A DNA stretch of 37,563 nucleotides from CAZHGD01 sp964531735 (GTDB lineage Bacteria > Armatimonadota > UBA10988), in the NCBI GenBank assembly GCA_964531735.1, contig CAZHGD010000064.1, positions 1-37,563 of the forward strand, in the 5' to 3' direction. The translations under genes were made by a program, and so were the position numbers. This document shows positions 7,482-15,070 of this stretch, piece by piece. How positions within the stretch are numbered: the first letter of the stretch is position 1; each line of letters opens with the position of its first letter. The notes under the pieces are model-generated. The model was not told the origin of the DNA. It made no database searches and saw nothing but the letters and a program-made list of their open reading frames with translations.

Positions 7482-8525
7482 ATGACCCCGCGCGAACGCT
7501 GGCTGGCCGTGCTCTCGCACCAACTGCCCGACCGCGTACCGGTGGACTACCGCGCCACGCCCGAGGCCACCGCGCGGCTGATCGAGCACCTCGGCGCGCG
7601 CCACTTCGGTGAGGTGGCGGCGCGGCTGCACATCGACCCGGTGGTGGACGTCGGCCCCCGCTACGTCGGGCCGGCACTACCACCCGACACCGATGTGTTC
7701 GGCATCCGCTACCAGCGGACCGACTACGGCCTCGGGACGTACTCTGACGCCGTCGGTCACCCCTGGGCGCAGTACGAGACGGTCGCGGAGATCGAGGCCG
7801 ACTACCGCTGGCCGAGTCCCGACTGGTGGGACTACAGCGACGTGCCGCAGCAGGTGGTTGGTCACGAGTCGAGCGTCATCCGCGGGGGCGGCTCCGAGCC
7901 GTTCGCCACCTACAAGTGGCTCCGTGGCGTCGAGCGCGGCTACCTCGACCTGATCGAGCAGCCGGAGATGGTCCACTACGGCCTGACACGCCTTTACGAA
8001 CTGGCCTACCAGCAGACTCTGCGCACCTACGAGGCCGTGCCCGGCCAGGTGCTGTGGACCTGGGTCGCTGAGGACGTCGGCTCGCAGGAAGACCTGCTCG
8101 TCTCGCCGACGCACATCGAGACCTTCTTCCTGCCCCACATGCGGCGCATGTGCGAACTGGTCCATTCGGCCGGGGCGTACGTCTTCCATCACAGCGACGG
8201 CGCCGTGGCTCGCAACATCCCGAACATGATCGCCTGCGGGATCGACGTGCTCGATCCGGTGCAGTGGCGCTGCCGCGGCATGGACCGCGCCTTGCTCAAG
8301 GCCACTTACGGCGACCGGCTGGTGTTCCACGGCGGCATGGACAACCAGTACACGTTGCCGTTCGGCACCGTGACGGAGGTGCGCCAGGAGGTGGCCGACA
8401 ACCTCCGCCTGCTCGGCGCCGGCGGCGGCCTGATCCTGGGACCGTGCCACAACCTGCAGGCGATCAGCCCGCCCGAGAACATCGTGGCGATGTACGACGC
8501 CGCGTACGAGGCCGGGCGCTACTGA
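7482..8525 (+). CDS. URO-D superfamily protein (not HemE)
   Basis: A 347-residue protein with the uroporphyrinogen-decarboxylase/methyltransferase barrel fold pattern: MTPRERWLAVLSHQLPDRVPV at the start, EDVGSQEDLLVSP, VFHHSDGAVARNIPNM, GIDVLDPVQWR, VFHGGMDNQYTLPFGT and a closing GGGLILGPCHNLQ. The RQAGR substrate motif of true heme-pathway HemE is missing, so heme synthesis is unlikely. The HxC zinc motif of MtaA/CmuA corrinoid methyltransferases is replaced by HHSDG, although a late Cys (GPCHN) is present. AGGAG seven bases upstream supports ATG 7482. Relatives are common in Armatimonadota-like genomes and mostly uncharacterised. Substrate unknown; a demethylase or decarboxylase role is only possible. 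Confidence 0.85.
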   Translation: MTPRERWLAVLSHQLPDRVPVDYRATPEATARLIEHLGARHFGEVAARLHIDPVVDVGPRYVGPALPPDTDVFGIRYQRTDYGLGTYSDAVGHPWAQYETVAEIEADYRWPSPDWWDYSDVPQQVVGHESSVIRGGGSEPFATYKWLRGVERGYLDLIEQPEMVHYGLTRLYELAYQQTLRTYEAVPGQVLWTWVAEDVGSQEDLLVSPTHIETFFLPHMRRMCELVHSAGAYVFHHSDGAVARNIPNMIACGIDVLDPVQWRCRGMDRALLKATYGDRLVFHGGMDNQYTLPFGTVTEVRQEVADNLRLLGAGGGLILGPCHNLQAISPPENIVAMYDAAYEAGRY

Positions 8526-8890
8526 GCCGGCCGGCCGTGTTCGCGCCGATTCCTGGTCGCCGATCCAGTACTTGTTGCGGCTGGCCGCGGTGTCGCCAAG
8601 GTTGTCGCCGCTCGGCTTGACGGCTTTCGCGTGGCCGTCACAGAAGGCCCGGTCGATCCGGTCAGGAAGCCGGGCACCCAGCCGTCGTCGTCCTGGGCGT
8701 ACTGCATATCGGCCAAGCCCACCTGCTTGCAGCCGGACAGGCAGCTCGACTGGCGCGCCTTCTCGCGCGCTTTGGCAAACACGGGAACCAGCATGGCAGC
8801 CAGGATCGCGATGATGGCGATCACGACCAGCAGTTCAATGAGCGTGAACGCGGCGCGCCAACTGGCAGTGCGCCGCCGGTAGTTCGACCG
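8524..8890 (-). pseudogene. Decayed prepilin-type (DUF1559-like) protein gene
   Basis: Minus-strand frame from 8890 reads FTLIELLVVIAIIAILAA, the class III prepilin leader and helix, then FAKAREKARQSSCLS and YAQDDDGWVPGF. There is no ATG, GTG or TTG between an in-frame stop (8891-8893) and the leader, so the start is lost. Shortly after WVPGF the homology jumps to another frame, which reads FCDGHAKAVKPSGDNLGD and NKYWIGDQE, the typical C-terminus of these proteins. About 150-250 central residues expected for the family are missing. So this is a remnant with a large internal deletion, a frameshift and no start. It fills most of the 8526-8990 gap. Confidence 0.85.
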
Positions 8891-8990
8891 CTACCTGTCG
8901 GCATCTCCAGGCACATCGCCCCGTCAGGCCCCCAAGCCACTGACCTGCTGGATCTCTGGCCCGATCGGCCGCGGTGCCGTCGAGAGCTGC

Positions 8991-10190
8991 CTAGTAACGC
9001 CCGTACTCTTGGATGGCCGCCATGACCAGCCGCAGACCCGACAACTGCGAACCATTGTTGACGCTGCCCGCCGTGGCGAAGCAGAGGCCCTTGTGCTCGC
9101 GTGCCATCTCAAAGTCGCGCAGGAACTCGGCGACGATATCGACTTCCTCGTGGCGGCTGAAGGTGAACGGCGCCAGTTGCCCGTGGATGACGGCGCGGGG
9201 CAGGTGCTCGCGGATCTCGGTGACGGTCAGGTTCGGACCGAAGTTGGCCCAAGTCAGCTCGAGCCGGCCGAGCAGTGGCAGCAGGTGGCCCATGTCCGAG
9301 TCGGAGTGCTGCCCGCGGGCGTCGCCCGGGTGCGGCGAGTAGCGCTCGAAGATGCCCTGCAGGATCGGGTAGCCGAAAAACTCGTACATGTCCGGATTGA
9401 GCAGACAGCAGTTGTCGTCGGCCCAGCCCCAACCGTGCGGCGCGGTCTCCGGTGTGTAGCCAGCCTCCTCGTCGAGCACACGGCCGAGCTCGAGCATCGC
9501 GCGCAGCATCAGGTCGCGCAGGCGCGCCGCCAGCTCCGGCTGATCGAGGATCAGGAAGAGCAGGTTCTGCACGCCGTAGATCGACGTCGCGAAGGTCACC
9601 GGGCCACGCTGGCCGCGGTACAGCGGCGGCTTCAGCCCCAGCGCGGTCAACCGGTCCTTGGCCTCGGCCCAGTCGGGCGGCAGTACGAACTCGCGCAGGT
9701 TGCTCAGGCGCGACTCCACGCGGTCGAGCAGCGCCTCCAGTTCGCTCGGGCTGTCCGCCGACTGCTGGAGCCACCAGGAGCCCCCGTGCCATTCGTTGCG
9801 CGCCTCGAAGATGTCGTGCAGCCCTTTGGTGCCGGGCCAGGCGCGCTGCGGGTCGGGCCGCGTCTCCGCGAGCGGTCGGCGCCCGATCAGTGACTCGGCG
9901 CGGTCGTTGTAGGGCTTGGCCAGCTCGATCTGCCAGGCCTGGTCGCGCTGCACGCGGTCCCAGTTCTCCGGTGTCTCGGGCAGTCCGAGCTCACCCAGGA
10001 GACACTCGTAGGTCATGCCGATGCCCAGCGGCACTTGCGGGCAGTCGTCGGCCCAGGGGTTGGCCTGGGCCTTGGCCTGGTCGGTCCAGAAACGGTCGAG
10101 ATCGACCGGGGCCAGCCCGCCGTGCGCTTGCGCTTTGGCGACGAAGGCCTCCGCGGTGGCGCGCTGCTGTTCGGTGACATGGACACTCAC
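8991..10190 (-). CDS. URO-D-like barrel protein, divergent member
   Basis: A 399-residue protein. GTG at 10190 is chosen because GGAG lies eight bases upstream; the open frame further up overlaps the preceding gene. Family features include GWGWADDNCCLLNPDMYEFF, YSPHPGDARGQHSDSDMGHL and LTWANFGPNLTVTEIREHLP, which match distant URO-D-superfamily proteins of about 400 residues. The HemE RQAGR motif and the methyltransferase HxC zinc motif are absent. It is the last gene of a minus-strand operon (19 bases after the previous URO-D gene), with a glycyl radical enzyme and a double creatininase upstream. It probably handles the same unknown compound. Fold assignment good; activity not assignable. 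Confidence 0.75.
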   Translation of the reverse strand: MSVHVTEQQRATAEAFVAKAQAHGGLAPVDLDRFWTDQAKAQANPWADDCPQVPLGIGMTYECLLGELGLPETPENWDRVQRDQAWQIELAKPYNDRAESLIGRRPLAETRPDPQRAWPGTKGLHDIFEARNEWHGGSWWLQQSADSPSELEALLDRVESRLSNLREFVLPPDWAEAKDRLTALGLKPPLYRGQRGPVTFATSIYGVQNLLFLILDQPELAARLRDLMLRAMLELGRVLDEEAGYTPETAPHGWGWADDNCCLLNPDMYEFFGYPILQGIFERYSPHPGDARGQHSDSDMGHLLPLLGRLELTWANFGPNLTVTEIREHLPRAVIHGQLAPFTFSRHEEVDIVAEFLRDFEMAREHKGLCFATAGSVNNGSQLSGLRLVMAAIQEYGRY

Positions 10191-10209
10191 GAGACGCTCT
10201 CCTCGCCGC

Positions 10210-11226
10210 TCAGACCTGCTCGCAGAAGGCTTCCACCACCGCGGCGGCATTGGCCGTGGGGGTCTCGGGCTGCAGGGCTTTGGCCGGCGCCACGATGTAG
10301 CCGCCGCCCGTGCCCATCTCCGCGCACAGGTGGCGGATCTCCTCGGCGATCTGCTGCGGCGTCCCGAAGGCCACCGTGCTCTGACTGCCCAGGCCGCCCC
10401 AGAAGGTGATCCGGTCGCCCCACTGCCGCTTGAGCCGGTACGGGTTCATACCGGCCGCCTCGGGCTGGCAGCTCTCCAACACGTCCAGCCCGATCTCGAT
10501 CACGTCCGGCATGATTTCGGCCACCGAGCCACAGCAGTGGGTGATGACCAGCTTGCCCTGCGCGTGGACCGCCTCGTAGAGCCGGGCGAAGCGCGGTTTG
10601 AGGAACCGCCGCCAGCGTTCGGGACCGAGGATGACGCCGCGCTGGTCACCCCAGTCGTCGCCGAACATGATGGCGTCGGCCGGCACGTCGGCCAGCCAGT
10701 CGACACAGGCCAGCAGCAGGTCGGTCAGCCGGTCGAGCAGCTCTTCGTAGAAGTCCGGCTCGGCGATGGCGTCGACCAGGATGTTCTCGAAGCCGCGCAG
10801 GCCCCACCCCGCCTCGAACAGGTTCCAGCCGAGGCCGAGCGCGCAGAACACCTCGGGCTGCGCCGCGCAGACGGCCTTCGCCCGCTCCTTCAGCTCCGGC
10901 TGGAAGAACGCCTCTGGCGCCGGGAAGTCGTAGCCGTCGAAGGTCGGCTGCGCGAGCGGTGGGGTCTCGAGGTGGAACGGCCGCCGATCCACCCGCCACA
11001 GACCGCCGAACGGGTCCCGCGCCAGCCCGCCGCCGATGGGCTCGTGCCGCAATACCTGCACGCCGGGCAGCCGGTGGATGTAGCGGGTCAGCCGCCGCCG
11101 CCAGGCCGCATCGCCGTAATGCGCGTCCAGCCGCTCGGCCACGTCGCCCTCGAAGTCGAGCACGTACGGCACCGGCCGCGTCTCTTCGTGGGCGATCTGC
11201 GCTCGAACCATCTCGCGCGGCGTCAT
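10210..11226 (-). CDS. URO-D/methyltransferase-like protein with HCC motif
   Basis: A 338-residue URO-D-superfamily protein: MTPREMVRAQIAHEETRPVP at the start, MFGDDWGDQRGVILGPERWR in the middle, then LVITHCCGSVAEIMPDVIEI, GLDVLESCQPEAAGMNP and ITFWGGLGSQSTVAFGTP. The HCC places a Cys two residues after a His, as in the zinc site of MtaA/CmuA-type corrinoid methyltransferases. A corrinoid-linked methyl transfer is therefore possible, but no corrinoid protein or reactivase is in the window. ATG at 11226 fits an AGGGG about six bases upstream better than the GTG at 11232. It sits 10 bases after the creatininase gene and 19 before the next URO-D gene, so it is mid-operon. Confidence 0.85.
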   Translation of the reverse strand: MTPREMVRAQIAHEETRPVPYVLDFEGDVAERLDAHYGDAAWRRRLTRYIHRLPGVQVLRHEPIGGGLARDPFGGLWRVDRRPFHLETPPLAQPTFDGYDFPAPEAFFQPELKERAKAVCAAQPEVFCALGLGWNLFEAGWGLRGFENILVDAIAEPDFYEELLDRLTDLLLACVDWLADVPADAIMFGDDWGDQRGVILGPERWRRFLKPRFARLYEAVHAQGKLVITHCCGSVAEIMPDVIEIGLDVLESCQPEAAGMNPYRLKRQWGDRITFWGGLGSQSTVAFGTPQQIAEEIRHLCAEMGTGGGYIVAPAKALQPETPTANAAAVVEAFCEQV

Positions 11227-11236
11227 GGCCACCCCT

Positions 11237-12472
11237 CTACTTCACCGTGCGTTCGGTGATCGTCTGCACCAGGTTACGCACCACCCGTTCGCAGAACTCG
11301 CGTCCGCGTTCGGCGGTGGCCAGCTTCGATTCGTTGCCCGGCTCCCAGCAGAACCGGTAGTCGCCCTCGCGCACCAGGCTCAGGTTGGTCTGCTCGGGAT
11401 GCAGGTACAGCATCCACGAGGTCTCGTTCCGCCCGGCGTGGTCATACTGCCCGCCGACCGGCATCAGCACCTCGAACCGCGTCGCCGCCGCGTCACCGCG
11501 CCGCGGCCGGGCCCAGTCGCTGGTGGCCAGCCGCAGCGCCGACTGCTGCGCGCCGTCCGGGCCTTGGTGCAGCGCGTAGAAGACCACGCGGCGGAAGCCC
11601 CACTCGGCGAGCTGTGCGACCACGCCCGACGCGTAGCGCGCGAACGCCGTGGCGTTGACATCGGTGGTCGCCAGCCCCGGCCCGGTGACCGCGTAGCCGG
11701 TCGGTCCGTACCAGATCGGCGGCGCCACCACCACCGGCACCTGCGCCGCGGCCCGCAGCAGCGGGTCGAGGACCTCGAAGACGTCGCAGCCGATGGGACA
11801 CTGGTTGCCGTGGTTCTCGACCACGCCCACCGGTACAAAGCAAGGCAGTCCCTGCCGTGCCGCCTCGCGCACCTGCGTCGGGTTCATCGCCGTCAGGTGG
11901 CGCGAGCGTTCCGGCCCACCGCCGGCCGCGGCGCTCGGCTCCAGCGACCGGCGACCAAAAGCCACCGGCGGCAGCTTCTCTCGGTCGGGCCGCGCCCACC
12001 AGTTCAGCCCGTACCGCGGGTCCTGCCACAGGTTGTTGAACAGGTCGGCCAACGCAAAGGCCACCGCGTCGGACAAGGCCGCCGGTGGCGCACCCGCCGG
12101 CGGCAACTCGACCACCTCGACGCGCCGGAAGCCGACCGCGGCCAGCGAGCGGAGCACCTCGCTGAGATAGCCGGCATAGGCCGCGCCACTCATGGCCGCC
12201 GATTCAGCCGTCGGTCCGTAGGCGATGGTCGGCGCCAACACCGCCTGCTGCTCGCCGGCCAACGCCCACAGGGCTGGCTCGTGCGCCGCCGTGCCGGTGC
12301 CCGGCGCCGCCACCGGCAGCAGGCAGGTCGCGCCCCGGGCCACGGCATCGCGCACCTGGCCGGGCCGCATCAGCTCGAGGCGAGCCGGCAGTACCGCCGG
12401 ATCGGCCGGGAACCGGCTGACGTCGGGCGCCCAGGCCGCCAGGCCCGCGGCCAGCAGCAGACCGGTGCTCAT
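11237..12472 (-). CDS. Double-domain creatininase-family protein
   Basis: A 411-residue protein made of two related halves. The C-terminal half (about 195-411) has the creatininase-family metal residues: VPVGVVENHGNQCPIGCD (Glu219, His221, Asp230), then YDHAGRNETSWML (His345, Glu350). The N-terminal half (about 35-190) aligns with it: MRPGQVRDAVARG with MNPTQVREAARQG, and APTIAYGPT with APPIWYGPT. It has lost all metal ligands; ENHG is replaced by PGTG. Family enzymes hydrolyse cyclic or linear amides (creatinine, formamides, mycofactocin precursor). The start overlaps the glycyl-radical stop (TGATG), so the two are coupled; GTG at 12475 is an alternative. Substrate unknown. Confidence 0.83.
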   Translation of the reverse strand: MSTGLLLAAGLAAWAPDVSRFPADPAVLPARLELMRPGQVRDAVARGATCLLPVAAPGTGTAAHEPALWALAGEQQAVLAPTIAYGPTAESAAMSGAAYAGYLSEVLRSLAAVGFRRVEVVELPPAGAPPAALSDAVAFALADLFNNLWQDPRYGLNWWARPDREKLPPVAFGRRSLEPSAAAGGGPERSRHLTAMNPTQVREAARQGLPCFVPVGVVENHGNQCPIGCDVFEVLDPLLRAAAQVPVVVAPPIWYGPTGYAVTGPGLATTDVNATAFARYASGVVAQLAEWGFRRVVFYALHQGPDGAQQSALRLATSDWARPRRGDAAATRFEVLMPVGGQYDHAGRNETSWMLYLHPEQTNLSLVREGDYRFCWEPGNESKLATAERGREFCERVVRNLVQTITERTVK

Positions 12473-14607
12473 CACAGCTCGTGCTCGGTCCGCGCGATCA
12501 CCTCGTCCTGCATATTGCGGTTGAGGTGGACGAAGTAGTCGCTGTAGCCCGCCACGCGCACCAGCAGGTCGCGGTGCTGCTCGGGATGCTCCTGGGCTGC
12601 CAGCAGCAGGTCACGCGAGACCACGTTGACCTGCAACTCGAAGCCGCCGCGGCGCAGGAAGGCTTCGACCACCTGCCGCACCTTCTGCCGGTCGGCCGCC
12701 CTCGCGAACGTGGCCGCGCCAAACTTCAGGTTGTGCACCAGACCACCGAGTACCGGCCGGTGGCTCCACTTGGTGGTCGACAGCACCGAGGCCGTCGGCC
12801 CGCAGCGCTCGCGCCCTTGCGCTGGACCCGCACCGTCGGCCAGCGGCCAACCGGCCTGGCGACCGTCCGGCGTGGCGCCGGTGTTGGCGCCGAAGTGCTC
12901 GTGCATGATCCAGCAGAAGAAGCCCGGCACGTACTCGTGCGGGCCGATGGTGTTGGCCGCCGTGGTCTCGATCAGGAACTGCGCCCAGTCACGGGCCAGC
13001 TCGTCGGGGCCGTCGTCATCGTTGCCGTAGTGCGGCAAGGTGTTGACGATGCGCTGCCGCAGCAACTCCTGGCCCGACCAGTCCTGCGCCAGGATTTGGT
13101 GGAACTCGGCCAGCGTCAGCGCCCGCGTGTCGTAGACCAGGTCGTTCACGGCCACCAGACCGTCGACCAGGTTGGCCAGTCCGACGAACGAGTTCTCGAC
13201 CCAGTTGTACCGCGCGCCACCGCGGTCGAAGTCGCGCCCCAGCTCCAGGCAGTCGCTGATCAGGCAACTGGCCAACGGGAAGCAGCCGGTGCGCGCGCGC
13301 TGTTGCCAGGTGCGGTCGAGGCTCTCGGCCGCGTCGCGCACGCGCCGCGCCAGGTTGTCGCGCACGCGCTGCTGGAGTTCGGCGAAGTCGCGCGGCTCGC
13401 CGGCGCGTCCGTCGGCCACCTCGGCCATCACGTCGAGCAGGCCCTGCGGCACGTTGAAGTACGGTGCGGTCACCCACATGTTCGACTTGCCGACCACCTT
13501 GATCTCGACACAGGTCGAGTTCATGTAGTCGAACGAGTCCTCGGCGCGGACGCCGTGGTCGCGCAAGCCCTGCACAATCAGCTCGTCGTTGAAGAACGCC
13601 GGGCAGCCGACGCCACAGCCGAGCATTTCCACCGCGAAGTCGGTCAGCTCGCTCGGCGTGCCCTCGTGCCAGGCCAGACCCACGGTGGGATAGACCAGCC
13701 GCGTCGCCCGGCGCGCCTCCAGACACAGGTAGGTCAGCTCCGAGGTGACATCCTGGCCGTTCGCGTCACGCCCGCCGACCATCACCGAGACGGCCGAGCC
13801 CGGCCACAACAGGCGGTTGTACTGGATGTACAGGCAGCTCAGCAGTTCCAGTGCCTGAGCGGCGTCGAGGCGCCCGGCGGCCCGGTCGGCCTCGTAGAAC
13901 GGCCGCAGGAGCTGGTCGAGCCGGCCCGGCGTGGTCAACCCGTGGTCCTCGGCGAACCAGAACGCCACGGTGGCGAGGAACATCAACTGGAGCGCTTCGT
14001 GGAACGTCGCCGGCGGCTCGTGCGCGATGCGGTGGCAGAGGCCGGCCAGGTGCTGCCAGTGGGCCGCGTCCGCCGGCTCGTCCGCGGCGCGCTGCTCACA
14101 GGCCGCGGCGACCCGGTGGCCGTAGTCGCCCAGCGCCGACATGGCGAGGCGGCAGGCCTGGTAGAAGTGCCGCTGCTCGTCGGTCAAGCCGGGCCGCGCC
14201 GCCAGGCGGTCAATCTCGGCCAGCACGCCGCCGATGCCCAAGCGCAGCAGCTTGTGCCAGTCGGGGTGGAAGTGCCCGCTGTCGCCACCCGGATACGGTG
14301 GCAGGTCGGCCAGCACGCGGCCGGCTTCGGCGAGGGCCTCGGCTTCATCGGGACGCGGCTCGCGGAAGCGCGGCTTGCCGACCAGCAGTTCGCCGGCGTC
14401 GAGTTCGATGGGCAGCCCGTGCAGCCGGCCGGCGCAGCGTCGCCCGCGCCAGACCAGCCAGTCCTCGTCGGGCGTTCGGGCGGCCCACGACGCGGCGTCC
14501 AGCAGCGTGAACTCGACAATGCCGCCTTGCGGGCGGGTCTGGAGGTCGCGGGCCAACTCCCGCAGGGCAGCCACGGCGGGCGACAGCCGGGGCAGATCGG
14601 ACGTCAT
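12472..14607 (-). CDS. Glycyl radical enzyme, PFL/dehydratase-like
   Basis: A 711-residue pyruvate-formate-lyase superfamily protein. The glycyl-radical loop RVAGYSDYFVHL places Gly687 25 residues from the end, where family members carry it. The thiyl Cys is in NSTCVEIKVVG (Cys366, Glu368); Cys-Val-Glu is the signature of the dehydratase/lyase branch (glycerol, choline, hydroxyproline, isethionate enzymes), not of true PFL with its Cys-Cys. Mature enzymes act only without oxygen and need a radical-SAM activase; none is encoded in this window. ATG at 14607 has GGAG upstream; the frame before it lacks homology. It overlaps the creatininase start and follows the 106-aa gene by 77 bases. Substrate not assignable. 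Confidence 0.9.
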   Translation of the reverse strand: MTSDLPRLSPAVAALRELARDLQTRPQGGIVEFTLLDAASWAARTPDEDWLVWRGRRCAGRLHGLPIELDAGELLVGKPRFREPRPDEAEALAEAGRVLADLPPYPGGDSGHFHPDWHKLLRLGIGGVLAEIDRLAARPGLTDEQRHFYQACRLAMSALGDYGHRVAAACEQRAADEPADAAHWQHLAGLCHRIAHEPPATFHEALQLMFLATVAFWFAEDHGLTTPGRLDQLLRPFYEADRAAGRLDAAQALELLSCLYIQYNRLLWPGSAVSVMVGGRDANGQDVTSELTYLCLEARRATRLVYPTVGLAWHEGTPSELTDFAVEMLGCGVGCPAFFNDELIVQGLRDHGVRAEDSFDYMNSTCVEIKVVGKSNMWVTAPYFNVPQGLLDVMAEVADGRAGEPRDFAELQQRVRDNLARRVRDAAESLDRTWQQRARTGCFPLASCLISDCLELGRDFDRGGARYNWVENSFVGLANLVDGLVAVNDLVYDTRALTLAEFHQILAQDWSGQELLRQRIVNTLPHYGNDDDGPDELARDWAQFLIETTAANTIGPHEYVPGFFCWIMHEHFGANTGATPDGRQAGWPLADGAGPAQGRERCGPTASVLSTTKWSHRPVLGGLVHNLKFGAATFARAADRQKVRQVVEAFLRRGGFELQVNVVSRDLLLAAQEHPEQHRDLLVRVAGYSDYFVHLNRNMQDEVIARTEHEL

Positions 14608-14684
14608 CACAGCGCACTCTCCGGCTCGACAACCGCACCGAGCCGGGCCGGTGTTCGCGGCGCGCGGATGGTGTCCTTTCGAGC

Positions 14685-15005
14685 CTAGCGCTTGGTCAGG
14701 CGCTCGCCGACCTCGCCCCTGGACCACGCTCGTGCCCCGCGCCGTGCCTTGTCCTCAAACTGCTCGCGCAGTTCCTGCACGTGCAGCAGCAACGCGTAGT
14801 GTTTCTCGGGCGAGGGGCTCCGCTCGAAGCGGTCGGCCTCGGCCAACCAGACGGTGCGCGACCAGGTTCGCGGGTCGAACGACCGGCCCGACCGTTGCGA
14901 CAGCCGCTCGAAGGCGGCCACGACGGCACCGGCAGTGGTCTCGCTGACACCAAAGGCCACGCCAGCAGCAACGGCTTCGGCCCGGTCTGGGGATGTCTTC
15001 GCCAT
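14685..15005 (-). CDS. Unrecognised 106-residue protein heading the operon
   Basis: A small, charged, probably cytoplasmic protein: MAKTSPDRAEAVAAGVAFGV at the start, a helical middle (TTAGAVVAAFERLSQ), SFDPRTWSRTVWLAEADRFE, a long helix (KHYALLLHVQELREQFEDKA) and a basic tail. I recognise no family, no membrane span and no metal motif. Its existence is supported by a strong promoter that would start transcription within a base of the ATG, and by being first in line before the glycyl radical enzyme (77 bases), on the same strand. It could be a regulator, chaperone or assembly factor for that operon, or an unrelated small gene. Function is not assigned. Confidence 0.7.
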   Translation of the reverse strand: MAKTSPDRAEAVAAGVAFGVSETTAGAVVAAFERLSQRSGRSFDPRTWSRTVWLAEADRFERSPSPEKHYALLLHVQELREQFEDKARRGARAWSRGEVGERLTKR

Positions 15006-15012
15006 GATGGCG

Positions 15013-15041
15013 AGTATAGTGCGACGCACCGCACGGGTCAA
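15013..15041 (-). promoter_or_regulatory. Strong sigma-70-type promoter, leaderless
   Basis: TTGACC (15041-15036), a 17-base spacer and TATACT (15018-15013) read on the minus strand, close to the consensus. The ATG of the 106-aa gene begins at 15005, seven bases after the -10, so transcription should start at or one base before the start codon. It probably drives the whole glycyl-radical operon. Confidence 0.72.
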
Positions 15042-15070
15042 CGCCGTTCGGCACCCATTCGCGTCGGCCG

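Noticed and set aside
7482..8525. Reading the URO-D-like gene as hemE
   Set aside because: The RQAGR substrate-binding motif of heme-pathway enzymes is absent and no other heme genes are near.
12481..14688. A 735-codon plus-strand frame opposite the glycyl radical gene
   Set aside because: Same GC-driven antisense effect; the minus-strand gene has catalytic motifs and the plus-strand frame has none.
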